NCBI GenBank assembly: GCA_022509025.1
Contig: JAFLUB010000008.1
Coordinates: 1 to 64,000 of the forward strand
Source: Oscillospiraceae bacterium
Lineage (GTDB): Bacteria; Bacillota; Clostridia; UBA1381
Length of the DNA stretch: 64,000 nt
Direction of reading: 5' to 3'
Positions 47,242 to 54,227 of the stretch are shown piece after piece. The notes below the pieces were generated by a model that made no database searches, had not been told where the DNA came from, and saw nothing but the letters and a program-made list of their open reading frames with translations. The position numbers were made by a program, and so were the translations under genes. Positions within the stretch are counted from its first letter, which is position 1. Each line of letters opens with the position of its first letter.

Positions 47242-47808
47242 ATGATTTTAATGATAGATAATTACGATTCGTTCACATATAACCTGTATCAATATATCGG
47301 TACACTTAATCCTGATATAGAAGTCTATAGAAATGATAAAATAACGGTGAAAGAGGTTATAGAAAAGAAACCTGACCATATAATCCTGTCGCCTGGTCCC
47401 GGATTTCCGTGTGACGCCGGAATTTGTGTTGAGCTGATAAAGGAGGCGGGTGATATACCTGTTCTTGGCGTGTGCCTCGGACATCAGGCAATAGGTGAGG
47501 CGTTTGGCGCCAAGATAGTTCATGCGCCGCGTATTATGCACGGTAAGAGTGACATGGTCACGGTAGATGAAACATGTCCGATTTTCAAGGACTTAGGCAA
47601 AGCTGTGGAAGTGGGAAGATACCATTCGCTTGTTATTGATAATAGCAGCCTACCGGAAAGCTTAGAAGTTGTTGCAGAAAGTGATGACGGCTGTATTATG
47701 GCAATCAGACATAAAGAAAGACCGGTTTACGGAATTCAGTTTCACCCTGAATCAGTGCTGACATCACAGGGAATGAAAATGATAGAAAATTTTTTGAGCG
47801 TTAAATAG
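47242..47808 (+). CDS. trpG: Anthranilate synthase component II (glutamine amidotransferase)
   Basis: A 188-residue class I glutamine amidotransferase that supplies ammonia to TrpE. It begins MILMIDNYDSFTYNLYQYIG. The oxyanion strand is LSPGPGFPCDAGI, the nucleophile Cys is in GVCLGHQAIGEAFGAKI, and the His/Glu pair is in IQFHPESVLT. AGGAGGGG lies seven bases upstream of the ATG. It could also serve 4-amino-4-deoxychorismate synthesis as in some Firmicutes, but adjacency to trpE makes the tryptophan role primary. Confidence 0.95.
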   Translation: MILMIDNYDSFTYNLYQYIGTLNPDIEVYRNDKITVKEVIEKKPDHIILSPGPGFPCDAGICVELIKEAGDIPVLGVCLGHQAIGEAFGAKIVHAPRIMHGKSDMVTVDETCPIFKDLGKAVEVGRYHSLVIDNSSLPESLEVVAESDDGCIMAIRHKERPVYGIQFHPESVLTSQGMKMIENFLSVK

Positions 47809-47816
47809 TGTCAAAC

Positions 47817-47841
47817 CCGCCGCGTTAAATGCCCGCGGCGG
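47817..47841 (+). terminator. GC-rich hairpin after trpG
   Basis: CCGCCGCG pairs exactly with CGCGGCGG around nine bases. The T tract after it is poor (ATTTAAG), so termination may be partial. Confidence 0.5.
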
Positions 47842-47882
47842 ATTTAAGAAAAAAATAAATTTCGAAAAGATAAAAAAAAGTG

Positions 47883-47911
47883 TTGACAATGGGACGTGTT
47901 TTTGATATAAT
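47883..47911 (+). promoter_or_regulatory. Consensus promoter of the tRNA-Ser pair
   Basis: TTGACA and TATAAT are spaced by 17 bases, about 31 bases before the first tRNA. Confidence 0.88.
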
Positions 47912-47942
47912 ATCATTCGTCAGTTGAGCTGACACACCATAC

Positions 47943-48031
47943 GGAGAGATGTCTGAGTGGTTGAAAGAGCTGGTCTTGAAAACCAGTGACGGTTCCGCCG
48001 TCCGTGGGTTCGAATCCCACTCTCTCCTCCA
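47943..48031 (+). tRNA. tRNA-Ser (anticodon TGA)
   Basis: Acceptor GGAGAGA/TCTCTCC, anticodon loop CTTGAAA in a CTGGT/ACCAG stem, the long variable arm of tRNA-Ser (GACGGTTCCGCCGTC), T-loop GGTTCGAATCC and an encoded CCA. The discriminator base is T, whereas the next tRNA-Ser has the usual G. Confidence 0.95.
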
Positions 48032-48118
48032 TTTATAACTTAATATTCAGTACTGCATACAAGGCTGATTGCTAATTAGAACGGCAGCAATTAAGATTGC
48101 TTGTATGTATTTCTTTAT

Positions 48119-48209
48119 GGAGAAGTACTCAAGAGGCCGAAGAGGCGCCCCTGCTAAGGGTGTAGGTCGGGAAACTGGCGCGAGGGTTCAAATCCCTCCT
48201 TCTCCGCCA
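48119..48209 (+). tRNA. tRNA-Ser (anticodon GCT)
   Basis: Acceptor GGAGAAG/CTTCTCC, anticodon loop CTGCTAA in a CGCCC/GGGTG stem, a long variable arm, T-loop GGTTCAAATCC, discriminator G and an encoded CCA. The AT-rich island begins just downstream, so this 3' end could be its attachment side. I found no second copy of the tRNA end inside the window. Confidence 0.95.
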
Positions 48210-48234
48210 ATAATCCCCACCACGGGGAAACAGC

Positions 48235-48271
48235 AAAACACCATAAACCATGCGGTTTGTGGTGTTTTTTT
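48235..48271 (+). terminator. Terminator of the tRNA-Ser operon
   Basis: AAAACACCATAAACC pairs with GGTTTGTGGTGTTTT around ATGC, with a T7 tract. It marks the end of the core region. Confidence 0.92.
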
Positions 48272-48433
48272 GTGTCTATTTTTCAACTACAGTTAAACAA
48301 CAAGTAGCATTTTTTCTGAATAAATTTTAATTGATTTCACATTTAACACGCTTGATACTGATTGAAAATTCCTTAATTACAAACATATATTATCTCCTTG
48401 ATAGCTATCGATAACATATCATGGAGGTAAAAA

Positions 48434-48769
48434 ATGGACAAACACAAGGACAATGGGATTTGTATGGGGCGACAAGATATGCTAAGATACTCCCATGAGG
48501 TGATTAGTATGAGCGATTACGACAAAAATTTATTCCATAAAGTTTACAGAGAAATAAGCGAACAGCTTGGAATAGAAGCGGCTTTGACTATTCATCAGAT
48601 GTTCAAGGGAACTCAGGTATGTTTCCCTGTTAGATTTTTGGATAATCAGTGCGTAAAGGAGATGATTATTAAAGAGTATGATGGCACAAACACCAAAAAG
48701 CTGGCAATAAAATATGATTATTCCGAAAAAAGCATAAGGCGGATAATTAAAGAAAGTACAAAGAAATAA
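48434..48769 (+). CDS. Mor-like transcription activator
   Basis: A 111-residue protein similar to the Mor/C family of phage activators. The dimerisation part EQLGIEAALTIHQMFKGTQV and CFPVRFLDN is followed by a C-terminal helix-turn-helix (YDGTNTKKLAIKYDYSEKSI, then RRIIKES). Relatives are common in phages and integrated elements. GGAGG lies six bases before the ATG at 48434. A second good start (GAGGTG, ATG at 48509) would give an 86-residue form. The target is unknown. It is separated by 12 bases from the next gene, so the two are co-transcribed. Confidence 0.72.
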   Translation: MDKHKDNGICMGRQDMLRYSHEVISMSDYDKNLFHKVYREISEQLGIEAALTIHQMFKGTQVCFPVRFLDNQCVKEMIIKEYDGTNTKKLAIKYDYSEKSIRRIIKESTKK

Positions 48770-48781
48770 GGAGGATGAGTT

Positions 48782-49828
48782 ATGGGATTATTTGATAAGC
48801 TCTCAGATACCGCAAATAAAATGAAATCTACTATAGATGAAAAAAGAGAGGAAGCGGCACAAAAGAGAGCGGAAGCAGCTGCATTAGACGCTGAATTTAA
48901 GGAAAAGGCAAAACAGAAGGCAGATGAAATCACAAAATTTATTTTAGAGCATGGCGATGACAGCAAGGGCGGATTTTACGCATCAAACGGCGTAGACAAC
49001 ATCATAAACTTTACAAAGGAGTTTTATGATAAAATCTTACTGCCAGCAAACAGCGTAAAGCAATCATACATTTCAATGTATCCGTACTTGAACGATAAGA
49101 CCATAAAAGCGTTTACAAAGGGATTTCCAAATCACGGTACAACCGAAAGAGATGTTTTGCATTTAAAAGACCCGAAGAAGCAGGAATTTCTACTGACAAC
49201 AGAAAACTTTTATTTCAAAGTGTGTCTTGAGGAAAACGAAAAATACTTTGCAATGGGATGTGTTCCGTGTAAGAATATCAATACGTTTTCTTTGGAGAAA
49301 TCAGACGAGAGCTATATTTTTAAATGTGATACATACGAAGTGGCAAAGCTCCCTATCACCAACGGACGTGAGGAGGATTTTATCACTCTTAATGATTATT
49401 TCAGATGTATAGAAAACAGTGATTTTGAAATAATAGACGAGGAAGTAAATGACTTAATTCGGAAAAAGATTGGCGAAAAGGTTTACAGTGATGTTAAAAA
49501 GTACATGGTATATGATGATGAACTTATGATGTATTTTGCGTGGGGATTAGACAGCTTTACCGCAAAGGATTACATTGTCTGCACAAATAAGCAGATTATA
49601 ATTCTTGACAGAGAAGCCTTTGGAGCTACAGCTAACGTTAAGCAGCTATATTATGGCATTGTTAATTGTGGCATGGTCGTTTGTGCCTGTGCAAACGTAA
49701 TCTGCCACTCTGTTATCGTAGCTGTCGGCCGTTGTCACTACGATTGTGGCACTTTTAGACCTTGCTTGTATCCACGCATCCCACGAACTATTTTTGTAGC
49801 GACTAAGTCGGGCACCACAACTAATTAG
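48782..49828 (+). CDS. PH-like domain protein with a chimeric, truncated C-terminus
   Basis: The frame is 348 residues. Residues 1-60 are a charged coiled coil (KMKSTIDEKREEAAQKRAEA), and the middle is unassigned. Near residue 240 a bacterial PH-like domain begins (DDELMMYFAWGLDSFTAKDY, IVCTNKQIIILDRE) and is cut after NVKQLYY (about 49650). The last 59 residues are Cys-rich and unlike any domain (GMVVCACANVICHSVIVAVG) because they are the antisense of a phage tail gene fragment. The native gene was therefore truncated by recombination. Its function is unknown. AGGAGG lies at proper distance from the ATG. Confidence 0.6.
   Translation: MGLFDKLSDTANKMKSTIDEKREEAAQKRAEAAALDAEFKEKAKQKADEITKFILEHGDDSKGGFYASNGVDNIINFTKEFYDKILLPANSVKQSYISMYPYLNDKTIKAFTKGFPNHGTTERDVLHLKDPKKQEFLLTTENFYFKVCLEENEKYFAMGCVPCKNINTFSLEKSDESYIFKCDTYEVAKLPITNGREEDFITLNDYFRCIENSDFEIIDEEVNDLIRKKIGEKVYSDVKKYMVYDDELMMYFAWGLDSFTAKDYIVCTNKQIIILDREAFGATANVKQLYYGIVNCGMVVCACANVICHSVIVAVGRCHYDCGTFRPCLYPRIPRTIFVATKSGTTTN
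49655..49826 (-). pseudogene. Phage tail-protein fragment
   Basis: Minus-strand reading gives 57 open codons, ELISCGARLSRYKNSSWDAW followed by ARSKSATIVVTTADSYDNRV and ADYVCTGTNDHATINNA. This resembles the region ahead of the beta-helix in tail proteins of gut Clostridia phages (SKSAT and ADYVC-GTND are the remembered cues). There is no start, and the frame stops where the PH-domain gene resumes. It is joined directly to a tape-measure fragment upstream, so kilobases of a tail module have been lost. Confidence 0.5.
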
Positions 49829-50215
49829 TTCTTGTTCGATAACTGTTTCTGAATTTCTAAGAGTTGACTACGCTTGTCTCTTGCATCTGCATAAGTGATA
49901 TTATTGTCAGCAAGAGCGTTTTTTAATTCCTCTATTTTTTTCTTATTCTCATCAATAGAAGAACTTTGTTCTTTAAATTCCTCAGTCGCTCGTTGAGCCT
50001 GCTCTGACATTTCTTTCGAAGCGCTTATCATTTTAGCTATGCCTTGAATGGCAAAAGAAATACCGATTGCAAATGCCGTATTTAACACCCTCGACAATAG
50101 CTGAACACCAATAGATGCTATCCGTGATGTTTGTCCAATTGCCTCGATATTAACAGTGGCTCCTTGTGCCTTCTGCGCCATTTTTGCCGCCGCATCTGAT
50201 GCATTAGTTATTGTT
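49825..50215 (-). pseudogene. Phage tail tape-measure protein fragment
   Basis: About 130 open codons on the minus strand, entering from about 50215 and ending at TAA 49825. A hydrophobic stretch (VLNTAFAIGISFAIQGIAKM) precedes a coiled coil (EKEMSE-type, SSSIDENKKKIEELKNALAD, then YADARDKRSQLLEIQKQL), as in tape-measure proteins, which normally exceed 600 residues. Both ends are truncated, so it is a relic. Confidence 0.55.
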
Positions 50216-50231
50216 GAATTACAAAGGCTGT

Positions 50232-50555
50232 ATGAAGTTGGCTCAATTGCTCAATCATAATGTTGACAACATAGAGTGCTTCAAAAACATATCTTATATG
50301 TCTTTGCCTGAGAAAAAAGCAGATGATAAACCACAGTTCGTTACTGTAAGTAGAGACACTGTTGCTTATAACAAGTTATCTGAGTTGAAGGAAATGTCAA
50401 CTACATTAGGAACTATGCTTAATCTGGTAGGTACTCCCAATACTCCTGCTAAGAAATTCGTTCCTTATTTAGATGCACTACAACATATGGCTATTGATTT
50501 TGAGTGCAAAGTTGTAGAGTTTTTTAAGATGGTTGATATTAAAGATAAGATTTAA
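50232..50555 (+). CDS. Hypothetical protein, possibly 5'-truncated
   Basis: 107 codons from the ATG at 50232 (AAAGG four bases upstream; a TTG at 50211 is also in frame). Mixed alpha/beta residues (FVTVSRDTVAYNKLSELKEM, PAKKFVPYLDALQHMAIDFE) with no family I recognise. Its 5' end touches the phage-relic junction, so the N-terminus may have been lost. A terminator follows. Confidence 0.45.
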   Translation: MKLAQLLNHNVDNIECFKNISYMSLPEKKADDKPQFVTVSRDTVAYNKLSELKEMSTTLGTMLNLVGTPNTPAKKFVPYLDALQHMAIDFECKVVEFFKMVDIKDKI

Positions 50556-50575
50556 TGATTGTACATAGAGAAGGG

Positions 50576-50609
50576 GAGTTGCTTGTTTCAGGCAACTCTT
50601 CTTTTGTTT
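50576..50609 (+). terminator. Terminator before the first duplicated promoter region
   Basis: GAGTTGC pairs with GCAACTC around nine bases, followed by TTCTTTTGTTTT. Confidence 0.75.
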
Positions 50610-50612
50610 TAT

Positions 50613-50732
50613 CAAAAGTCAACCTCATACCACTATTTGTAATATAAATGTAACATGACACAAGATATAGTACAATATTTCGATACAATATTGCGAGAAA
50701 TGTTGACAATTTTTGGTTTTATGATATAATAT
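50613..50732 (+). promoter_or_regulatory. Duplicated upstream regulatory region, copy 1
   Basis: 120 bases that recur with few changes at 57833-57954. Shared blocks are CAAAAGTCAACC, CATACCACTATTTGTAAT, TAAATGTAA, ACACAAGATATAGTAC, ATTTCGA and TTTATGATATAATAT. It ends in a promoter (TTGACA at 50703, 16 bases, TATAAT at 50725-50730), 34 bases ahead of the TTG start at 50764. Confidence 0.8.
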
Positions 50733-50763
50733 ATAACATCATAATACAAAGGAGGAAATAGTT

Positions 50764-51429
50764 TTGACTAATTTAAAAAACGTAGATAATGTCAGCAACA
50801 TAGTTGAAATTGGAAATAATCACATAAAGTATTATAATGAAACTTTAAAAATTTCCAATATATCACGAACATGGATTTTCAGATTTCAAAATGTTGAAAA
50901 GAAAAAGTTTGAAGAAGAAAAAATTGCTTATGCAAATGCTAAATCTCGGTATGAAGCATCTGAGATTCGAAAAAAGAATGAAACGGTACGGAATATACTC
51001 ATTGCCACTGCGGTTTCGTTAATCTTTTCATTAGTATGTTTTTCCTTCAAAGCTGCTGCTGGAGCAGTCATGTTTTTGTGCCTTACAGGAGTTTTAGCTT
51101 ATATAGCTTATCGTGTATATAAAAGAAATACGGCTTATCCTTATTCGCCACCACTGGAAAGACCGTTCCCTGATAAATTTGGACTTGGTATAGAGATGAA
51201 TTCAGGTTATAGAACTATTTTTACTGCAATAGGAGATACGGGGGTACGAGCATTGAGAAAACTCCAAAATGACATCGATGATGCCGATGTACATAAGGAA
51301 ACCACTGTTTTTAATATGAACGACTATAATATAACGGTTGAAAACAATGATGGCATTATCAGCACTGGAGATAATGCTGAAAATATTATCAGCAAAGAAA
51401 GGCAGGATGATCATGAGTTCAACGATTAA
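50764..51429 (+). CDS. Two-TM protein with a C-terminal motif shared with the next gene
   Basis: 221 residues from TTG at 50764 (GGAGG upstream). The N-terminal part (VSNIVEIGNNHIKYYNETLK, ISNISRTWIFRFQN) and the part after the membrane resemble a split PH-like domain of DUF6232 type (FGLGIEMNSGYRTIF). Two hydrophobic helices lie at about 79-118 (ILIATAVSLIFSLVCF, AVMFLCLTGVLAYIAY). The C-terminal 30 residues contain NITVENNDGIISTGDNAENI, nearly the same as the N-terminus of the protein encoded next. This is how amyloid-signalling partners are built, but no such activity is shown. The function is otherwise unknown. Confidence 0.6.
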   Translation: MTNLKNVDNVSNIVEIGNNHIKYYNETLKISNISRTWIFRFQNVEKKKFEEEKIAYANAKSRYEASEIRKKNETVRNILIATAVSLIFSLVCFSFKAAAGAVMFLCLTGVLAYIAYRVYKRNTAYPYSPPLERPFPDKFGLGIEMNSGYRTIFTAIGDTGVRALRKLQNDIDDADVHKETTVFNMNDYNITVENNDGIISTGDNAENIISKERQDDHEFND

Positions 51430-51724
51430 CGTAACCAATAACAACGGTATTATTAGCACAGGCATGAAAAGTAAAAATATAGTATATCATAACCAAGAGG
51501 ATATACGGTGGGAAAGACTCAAAAAAGAAATTAGCGATTTAAAATCAAGCTCAGATGCATCGATAAGAAAGTTTGCCGATGAAGCAGAGGAAGCGGCGAA
51601 AAAAGAGGATAAGCGAGGGATTCGTGATGTGTTGAAGAAATGGCTTCCATGTATAGGCGGACTTATAGAATCATCATACTATATTATTAAAATTGCAAAA
51701 AACTTTAACATCGGAATTGGATAA
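51413..51724 (+). CDS. Small protein with N-terminal shared motif and C-terminal helical domain
   Basis: 103 residues starting MSSTINVTNNNGIISTGMKS, whose residues 5-24 match the C-terminal motif of the upstream protein. A charged helical part follows (KKEISDLKSSSDASIRKFAD), ending in a hydrophobic/amphipathic tail (WLPCIGGLIESSYYIIKIAK). The ATG at 51413 lies inside the upstream gene (17-base overlap), so translation is coupled. The tail could act on membranes. I do not recognise the family. A terminator closes the pair. Confidence 0.6.
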   Translation: MSSTINVTNNNGIISTGMKSKNIVYHNQEDIRWERLKKEISDLKSSSDASIRKFADEAEEAAKKEDKRGIRDVLKKWLPCIGGLIESSYYIIKIAKNFNIGIG

Positions 51725-51751
51725 TAATATTAATTTAATACGAAAAACAAA

Positions 51752-51787
51752 AAAAGAGTTTTTATCTGTTATGATAGAAACTCTTTT
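51752..51787. terminator. Bidirectional terminator
   Basis: AAAAGAGTTT pairs with AAACTCTTTT around 16 bases, between the converging two-gene unit and the GNAT gene. Confidence 0.8.
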
Positions 51788-52322
51788 ATTTAAATGCAAA
51801 TCTTACCGACATACCAATACAAGCTTGATTGTCATAACTCCTCGGAATATTTTGATATCCAGGGATTACTCTAAATCCAAATTTTTCATAATAGGTCTTC
51901 GCACTATCCTTAGCGCATACAACCAAATGTTTTACTCCTAAATAGTGTTCTTTTAATGTATAGGCAGTTGAGAAAATCTTTTTCATCATTTCAGTACCTA
52001 TGCCATTACGCTGATAATCTTTATGCACCGCTAATTCTACTATTTCAAGAGCGGGTTCACCAATTCGTTCACCATTATCGCTGCTGCCAATAATTAAAGA
52101 CGAGCATCTAATTGAATAGAAACCTAAAATCTTTTTGTCGTCGCCGCATTCTTCTAAATAAACATATGTCTTTGCGACGCCTTGTTCATTATCTATCAAG
52201 CCATTAAAAAATAAATATCTTTTAAAATAGTCATCATCAGAGTCCTCGCTAGCAGAAAAATCTTTTACTAGGTGAAAGATATTTTCACTGAATGGTTCAA
52301 TAAATCTATGAGTTTCGGGCAT
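51786..52322 (-). CDS. GNAT-family N-acetyltransferase
   Basis: 178 residues with the GNAT core: beta-4 LEIVELAVHKDYQRNGIGTE (acetyl-CoA loop Q/RxxGxG/A as QRNGIG), then KHLVVCAKDSAKTYYEKFGF with the C-terminal Tyr. It transfers an acetyl group from acetyl-CoA. The start codon shares a base with the stop of a small upstream gene (TAATG), an arrangement typical of GNAT toxins with an antitoxin. The acceptor is unknown, and a stand-alone modifying enzyme is equally possible. Confidence 0.78.
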   Translation of the reverse strand: MPETHRFIEPFSENIFHLVKDFSASEDSDDDYFKRYLFFNGLIDNEQGVAKTYVYLEECGDDKKILGFYSIRCSSLIIGSSDNGERIGEPALEIVELAVHKDYQRNGIGTEMMKKIFSTAYTLKEHYLGVKHLVVCAKDSAKTYYEKFGFRVIPGYQNIPRSYDNQACIGMSVRFAFK

Positions 52323-52483
52323 TACTTATCCTGATTTCCTCTTGTAAGTTTTTTTGCAACTTCTAAACAATCTTGAAGGAAAGACTTTGACAGTCTGATT
52401 TCATCTATTTTTTCTTTGGTTTTATCAAAGTTTTCTTTGTCAATAATAACTTCAAATACATTTGGCTTAGTCACAGATGCCAT
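52322..52483 (-). CDS. Small protein coupled to the GNAT gene (possible antitoxin)
   Basis: 53 residues (MASVTKPNVFEVIIDKENFD, KTKEKIDEIRLSKSFLQDCL) from the ATG at 52483, which has GGAGGGG eight bases upstream. An alternative in-frame ATG at 52528 also has a good site (GAGGTG). It overlaps the GNAT start by one base. The short strand followed by helices could be a small antitoxin, but no ribbon-helix-helix motif is clear to me. Confidence 0.55.
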   Translation of the reverse strand: MASVTKPNVFEVIIDKENFDKTKEKIDEIRLSKSFLQDCLEVAKKLTRGNQDK

Positions 52484-52677
52484 GTTAATCCCCTCCTTAT
52501 TAGTATCGCTTGATTCTCCTTTTCGCATTTTATAATCACCTCTTGTATATTCTAACACATACCAAGAGATTTATTTGTCGGAAATAGGACTTTGTATAAC
52601 TATTTCTAGTTCTATTATAATACATTTTTATTTGGATTTCAATGCATTTCGATAAATTTTTGCACGTTTTATGCACA

Positions 52678-52761
52678 TTTTTTACCGTTTTGTATACATT
52701 TATTGATATTTTGTATACCTTTTTTACCATTTTGCATACATTTATTGGTATTTTGTATATT
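52678..52761. repeat. Two tandem 42-base AT-rich repeats
   Basis: Units starting at 52678 and 52720 share TTTTTTACC-TTTTG-ATACA and TTTATTG-TATTTTGTATA. They lie in about 240 noncoding bases between divergent genes. No function can be assigned; an iteron-like or binding-site array is possible. Confidence 0.65.
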
Positions 52762-52801
52762 TTGTTTTACCAATAAGAAGTAGTTACTAAGTAGGGAACA
52801 C

Positions 52802-53008
52802 TTGGTTGACCCATTTGCTCCACCAGAACCGAAACCAGACCCAATGATTAGACGAGAACCAAATGTACCTAAGTGCCCTACTTGCGGCTCTACAAATGTA
52901 GAAAAAATCTCAACAACAAGCAAAGTCGTTGGTGGTGCATTATTTGGCTTATTCAGTAGCAATGTACGAAACACAATGAACTGCAAGAACTGTGGATATA
53001 AGTGGTAG
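52802..53008 (+). CDS. Small zinc-ribbon protein
   Basis: 68 residues from a TTG at 52802, preceded by a weak AGGGA site. A Pro-rich start (DPFAPPEPKPDPMIRREPNV) is followed by a zinc ribbon CPTCGSTN and CKNCGYKW with a hydrophobic insert (VVGGALFGLFSS) between the two Cys pairs. This is a short family common in phages and Firmicutes with no known role. The start is uncertain. Confidence 0.55.
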   Translation: MVDPFAPPEPKPDPMIRREPNVPKCPTCGSTNVEKISTTSKVVGGALFGLFSSNVRNTMNCKNCGYKW

Positions 53009-53023
53009 GGGAGTAACTATACT

Positions 53024-53380
53024 ATGGATAAAAAGGACATAGACGCAATTATATATTACTGGATGGACATACTGAACGAGCAGTCAAAACACCTATACGA
53101 AAGATGCGATAATACATATAGTTTTTTGCCAGTTAAGCATTTGAATACAACCAAGGATAATGAATCCCTATATGCTCTAGACGGCACTCCATATATACAA
53201 GAAGAAGCTATTAAAAAGTTTAGACACTGCCACTTTATTAAAAAGCATAATACTCAATATGCACTTGTCAACAAACCATTTGTTGACGGATACTGCTTAA
53301 ATATTGACATTACTGCATTTCATTTATGGCATAATCGTGACAATAATGATAAGCAAGGGGGTGAGATACATGAAGTTTAA
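53024..53380 (+). CDS. Hypothetical protein
   Basis: 118 residues from the ATG at 53024, with GGGGAG ten bases upstream. No recognised domain. The C-terminal half is rich in His, Asn and aromatic residues (RHCHFIKKHNTQYALVNKPF, FHLWHNRDN). It overlaps the next start by 11 bases and follows the zinc-ribbon gene closely, so the three form one small operon. Confidence 0.55.
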   Translation: MDKKDIDAIIYYWMDILNEQSKHLYERCDNTYSFLPVKHLNTTKDNESLYALDGTPYIQEEAIKKFRHCHFIKKHNTQYALVNKPFVDGYCLNIDITAFHLWHNRDNNDKQGGEIHEV

Positions 53381-53666
53381 TTCAGCATTGTTTAAACAGA
53401 TATTGGAAGACCTCGAACAAAGCCAGTCTTTTATTCGTGAGGGAAATGATAATATAGGATACTCAGACATAAAAACTGGACTAACACCAAAAGACCTCGC
53501 GGAAAAGCATGCAAAAGGATATTCAGTTGAAGAGGCGCGATATTGTGTTGCCATATTATACAAATTAGATTACATTACAACAGATACACAACATCAAATT
53601 TTCATTACCCAAGCTGAGCATAAATTCATCTTAAGCCAACTTCATGGCATCGAGTGTAAATATTAA
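53370..53666 (+). CDS. Hypothetical protein, DUF2513-like
   Basis: 98 residues from the ATG at 53370 (GGGGGTG upstream). The pattern of an N-terminal helix (FNSALFKQILEDLEQ), a central winged-helix-like part (VEEARYCVAILYKLDYIT) and the C-terminal helix (AEHKFILSQLHGIE) resembles DUF2513 proteins of phages and islands, whose function is unknown. The assignment is tentative. Confidence 0.5.
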   Translation: MKFNSALFKQILEDLEQSQSFIREGNDNIGYSDIKTGLTPKDLAEKHAKGYSVEEARYCVAILYKLDYITTDTQHQIFITQAEHKFILSQLHGIECKY

Positions 53667-53890
53667 TCATTCGTAGTAGGTGTGCCACCACCAAATTTCA
53701 CGGTATCCAATGTGTTAATACAATTTTGCAAAAACCAACGAGCTTGCCTAACCGTAAGCTCGTTTCCCATTAAAACCGACAAAATAGACTTAATGATACT
53801 TTCTTCTTTTTGGGGGTCACTCCATATATCACTATTATATTCTATGATAAAAGAGTTATCTCCAAGTTGTATGGCGTAATCATAAGACAA
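53663..53890 (-). CDS. Hypothetical small protein
   Basis: 75 residues from TTG at 53890, with AGGAAGG eight bases upstream; GTG at 53899 overlaps that site. An acidic N-terminal half (YNSDIWSDPQKEESIIKSIL) is followed by a helical end (VRQARWFLQNCINTLDTV). It is convergent with the preceding operon, overlapping its stop by four bases. No family is recognised. Confidence 0.45.
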   Translation of the reverse strand: MSYDYAIQLGDNSFIIEYNSDIWSDPQKEESIIKSILSVLMGNELTVRQARWFLQNCINTLDTVKFGGGTPTTND

Positions 53891-53924
53891 TAAAATCACC
53901 TTCCTTCATATAAATACAATCGCA

Positions 53925-54113
53925 TCAGCAACTGTCATCCTGTGACAACTTTTTTAAAGCTCTTTTAAAATTTTCTGAACTTTCTTTAGACATAGACTCA
54001 TTCTGTGATTCGTTTAAGCTACAATCTGAAAAGTCTATGTCATAAATACCTATATCTCTTGCGGTGTCACTTACAAATCCAATTTTGGGATTTAAGTATA
54101 AACTTTTTTCCAT
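53925..54113 (-). CDS. Hypothetical small acidic protein
   Basis: 62 residues from the ATG at 54113 (AAAGG ten bases upstream). The sequence is rich in Asp, Ser and Asn (IGIYDIDFSDCSLNESQNES) with a short Lys-rich end (RALKKLSQDDS). No family is recognised. It may be co-transcribed with the 75-residue gene downstream. Confidence 0.45.
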   Translation of the reverse strand: MEKSLYLNPKIGFVSDTARDIGIYDIDFSDCSLNESQNESMSKESSENFKRALKKLSQDDSC

Positions 54114-54136
54114 AAACACACAACCTTTCGTAAAAT

Positions 54137-54162
54137 AAAAGAGAGTCTAAAAACTCTCTTTT
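54137..54162 (-). terminator. Terminator after the candidate nuclease gene
   Basis: AAAAGAGAGT pairs with ACTCTCTTTT, and A-rich sequence on the left gives a U tract on the minus strand. Confidence 0.75.
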
Positions 54163-54227
54163 GGTGTTTATATAATTTTTAATAGTCAGCTTTTATGTAT
54201 AATCAGTTTTATGTACTGTATGATTTA

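Noticed and set aside
45723-47808. pabB/pabA for folate synthesis instead of trpE/trpG
   Set aside because: The LLES feedback element and the overall N-terminal pattern favour TrpE. A dual role for the amidotransferase remains possible.
50764-51429. CBASS/STING-type receptor in the two-TM protein
   Set aside because: No cyclase gene nearby and no STING-like or cyclic-nucleotide-binding signature. The PH-like split domain fits better.
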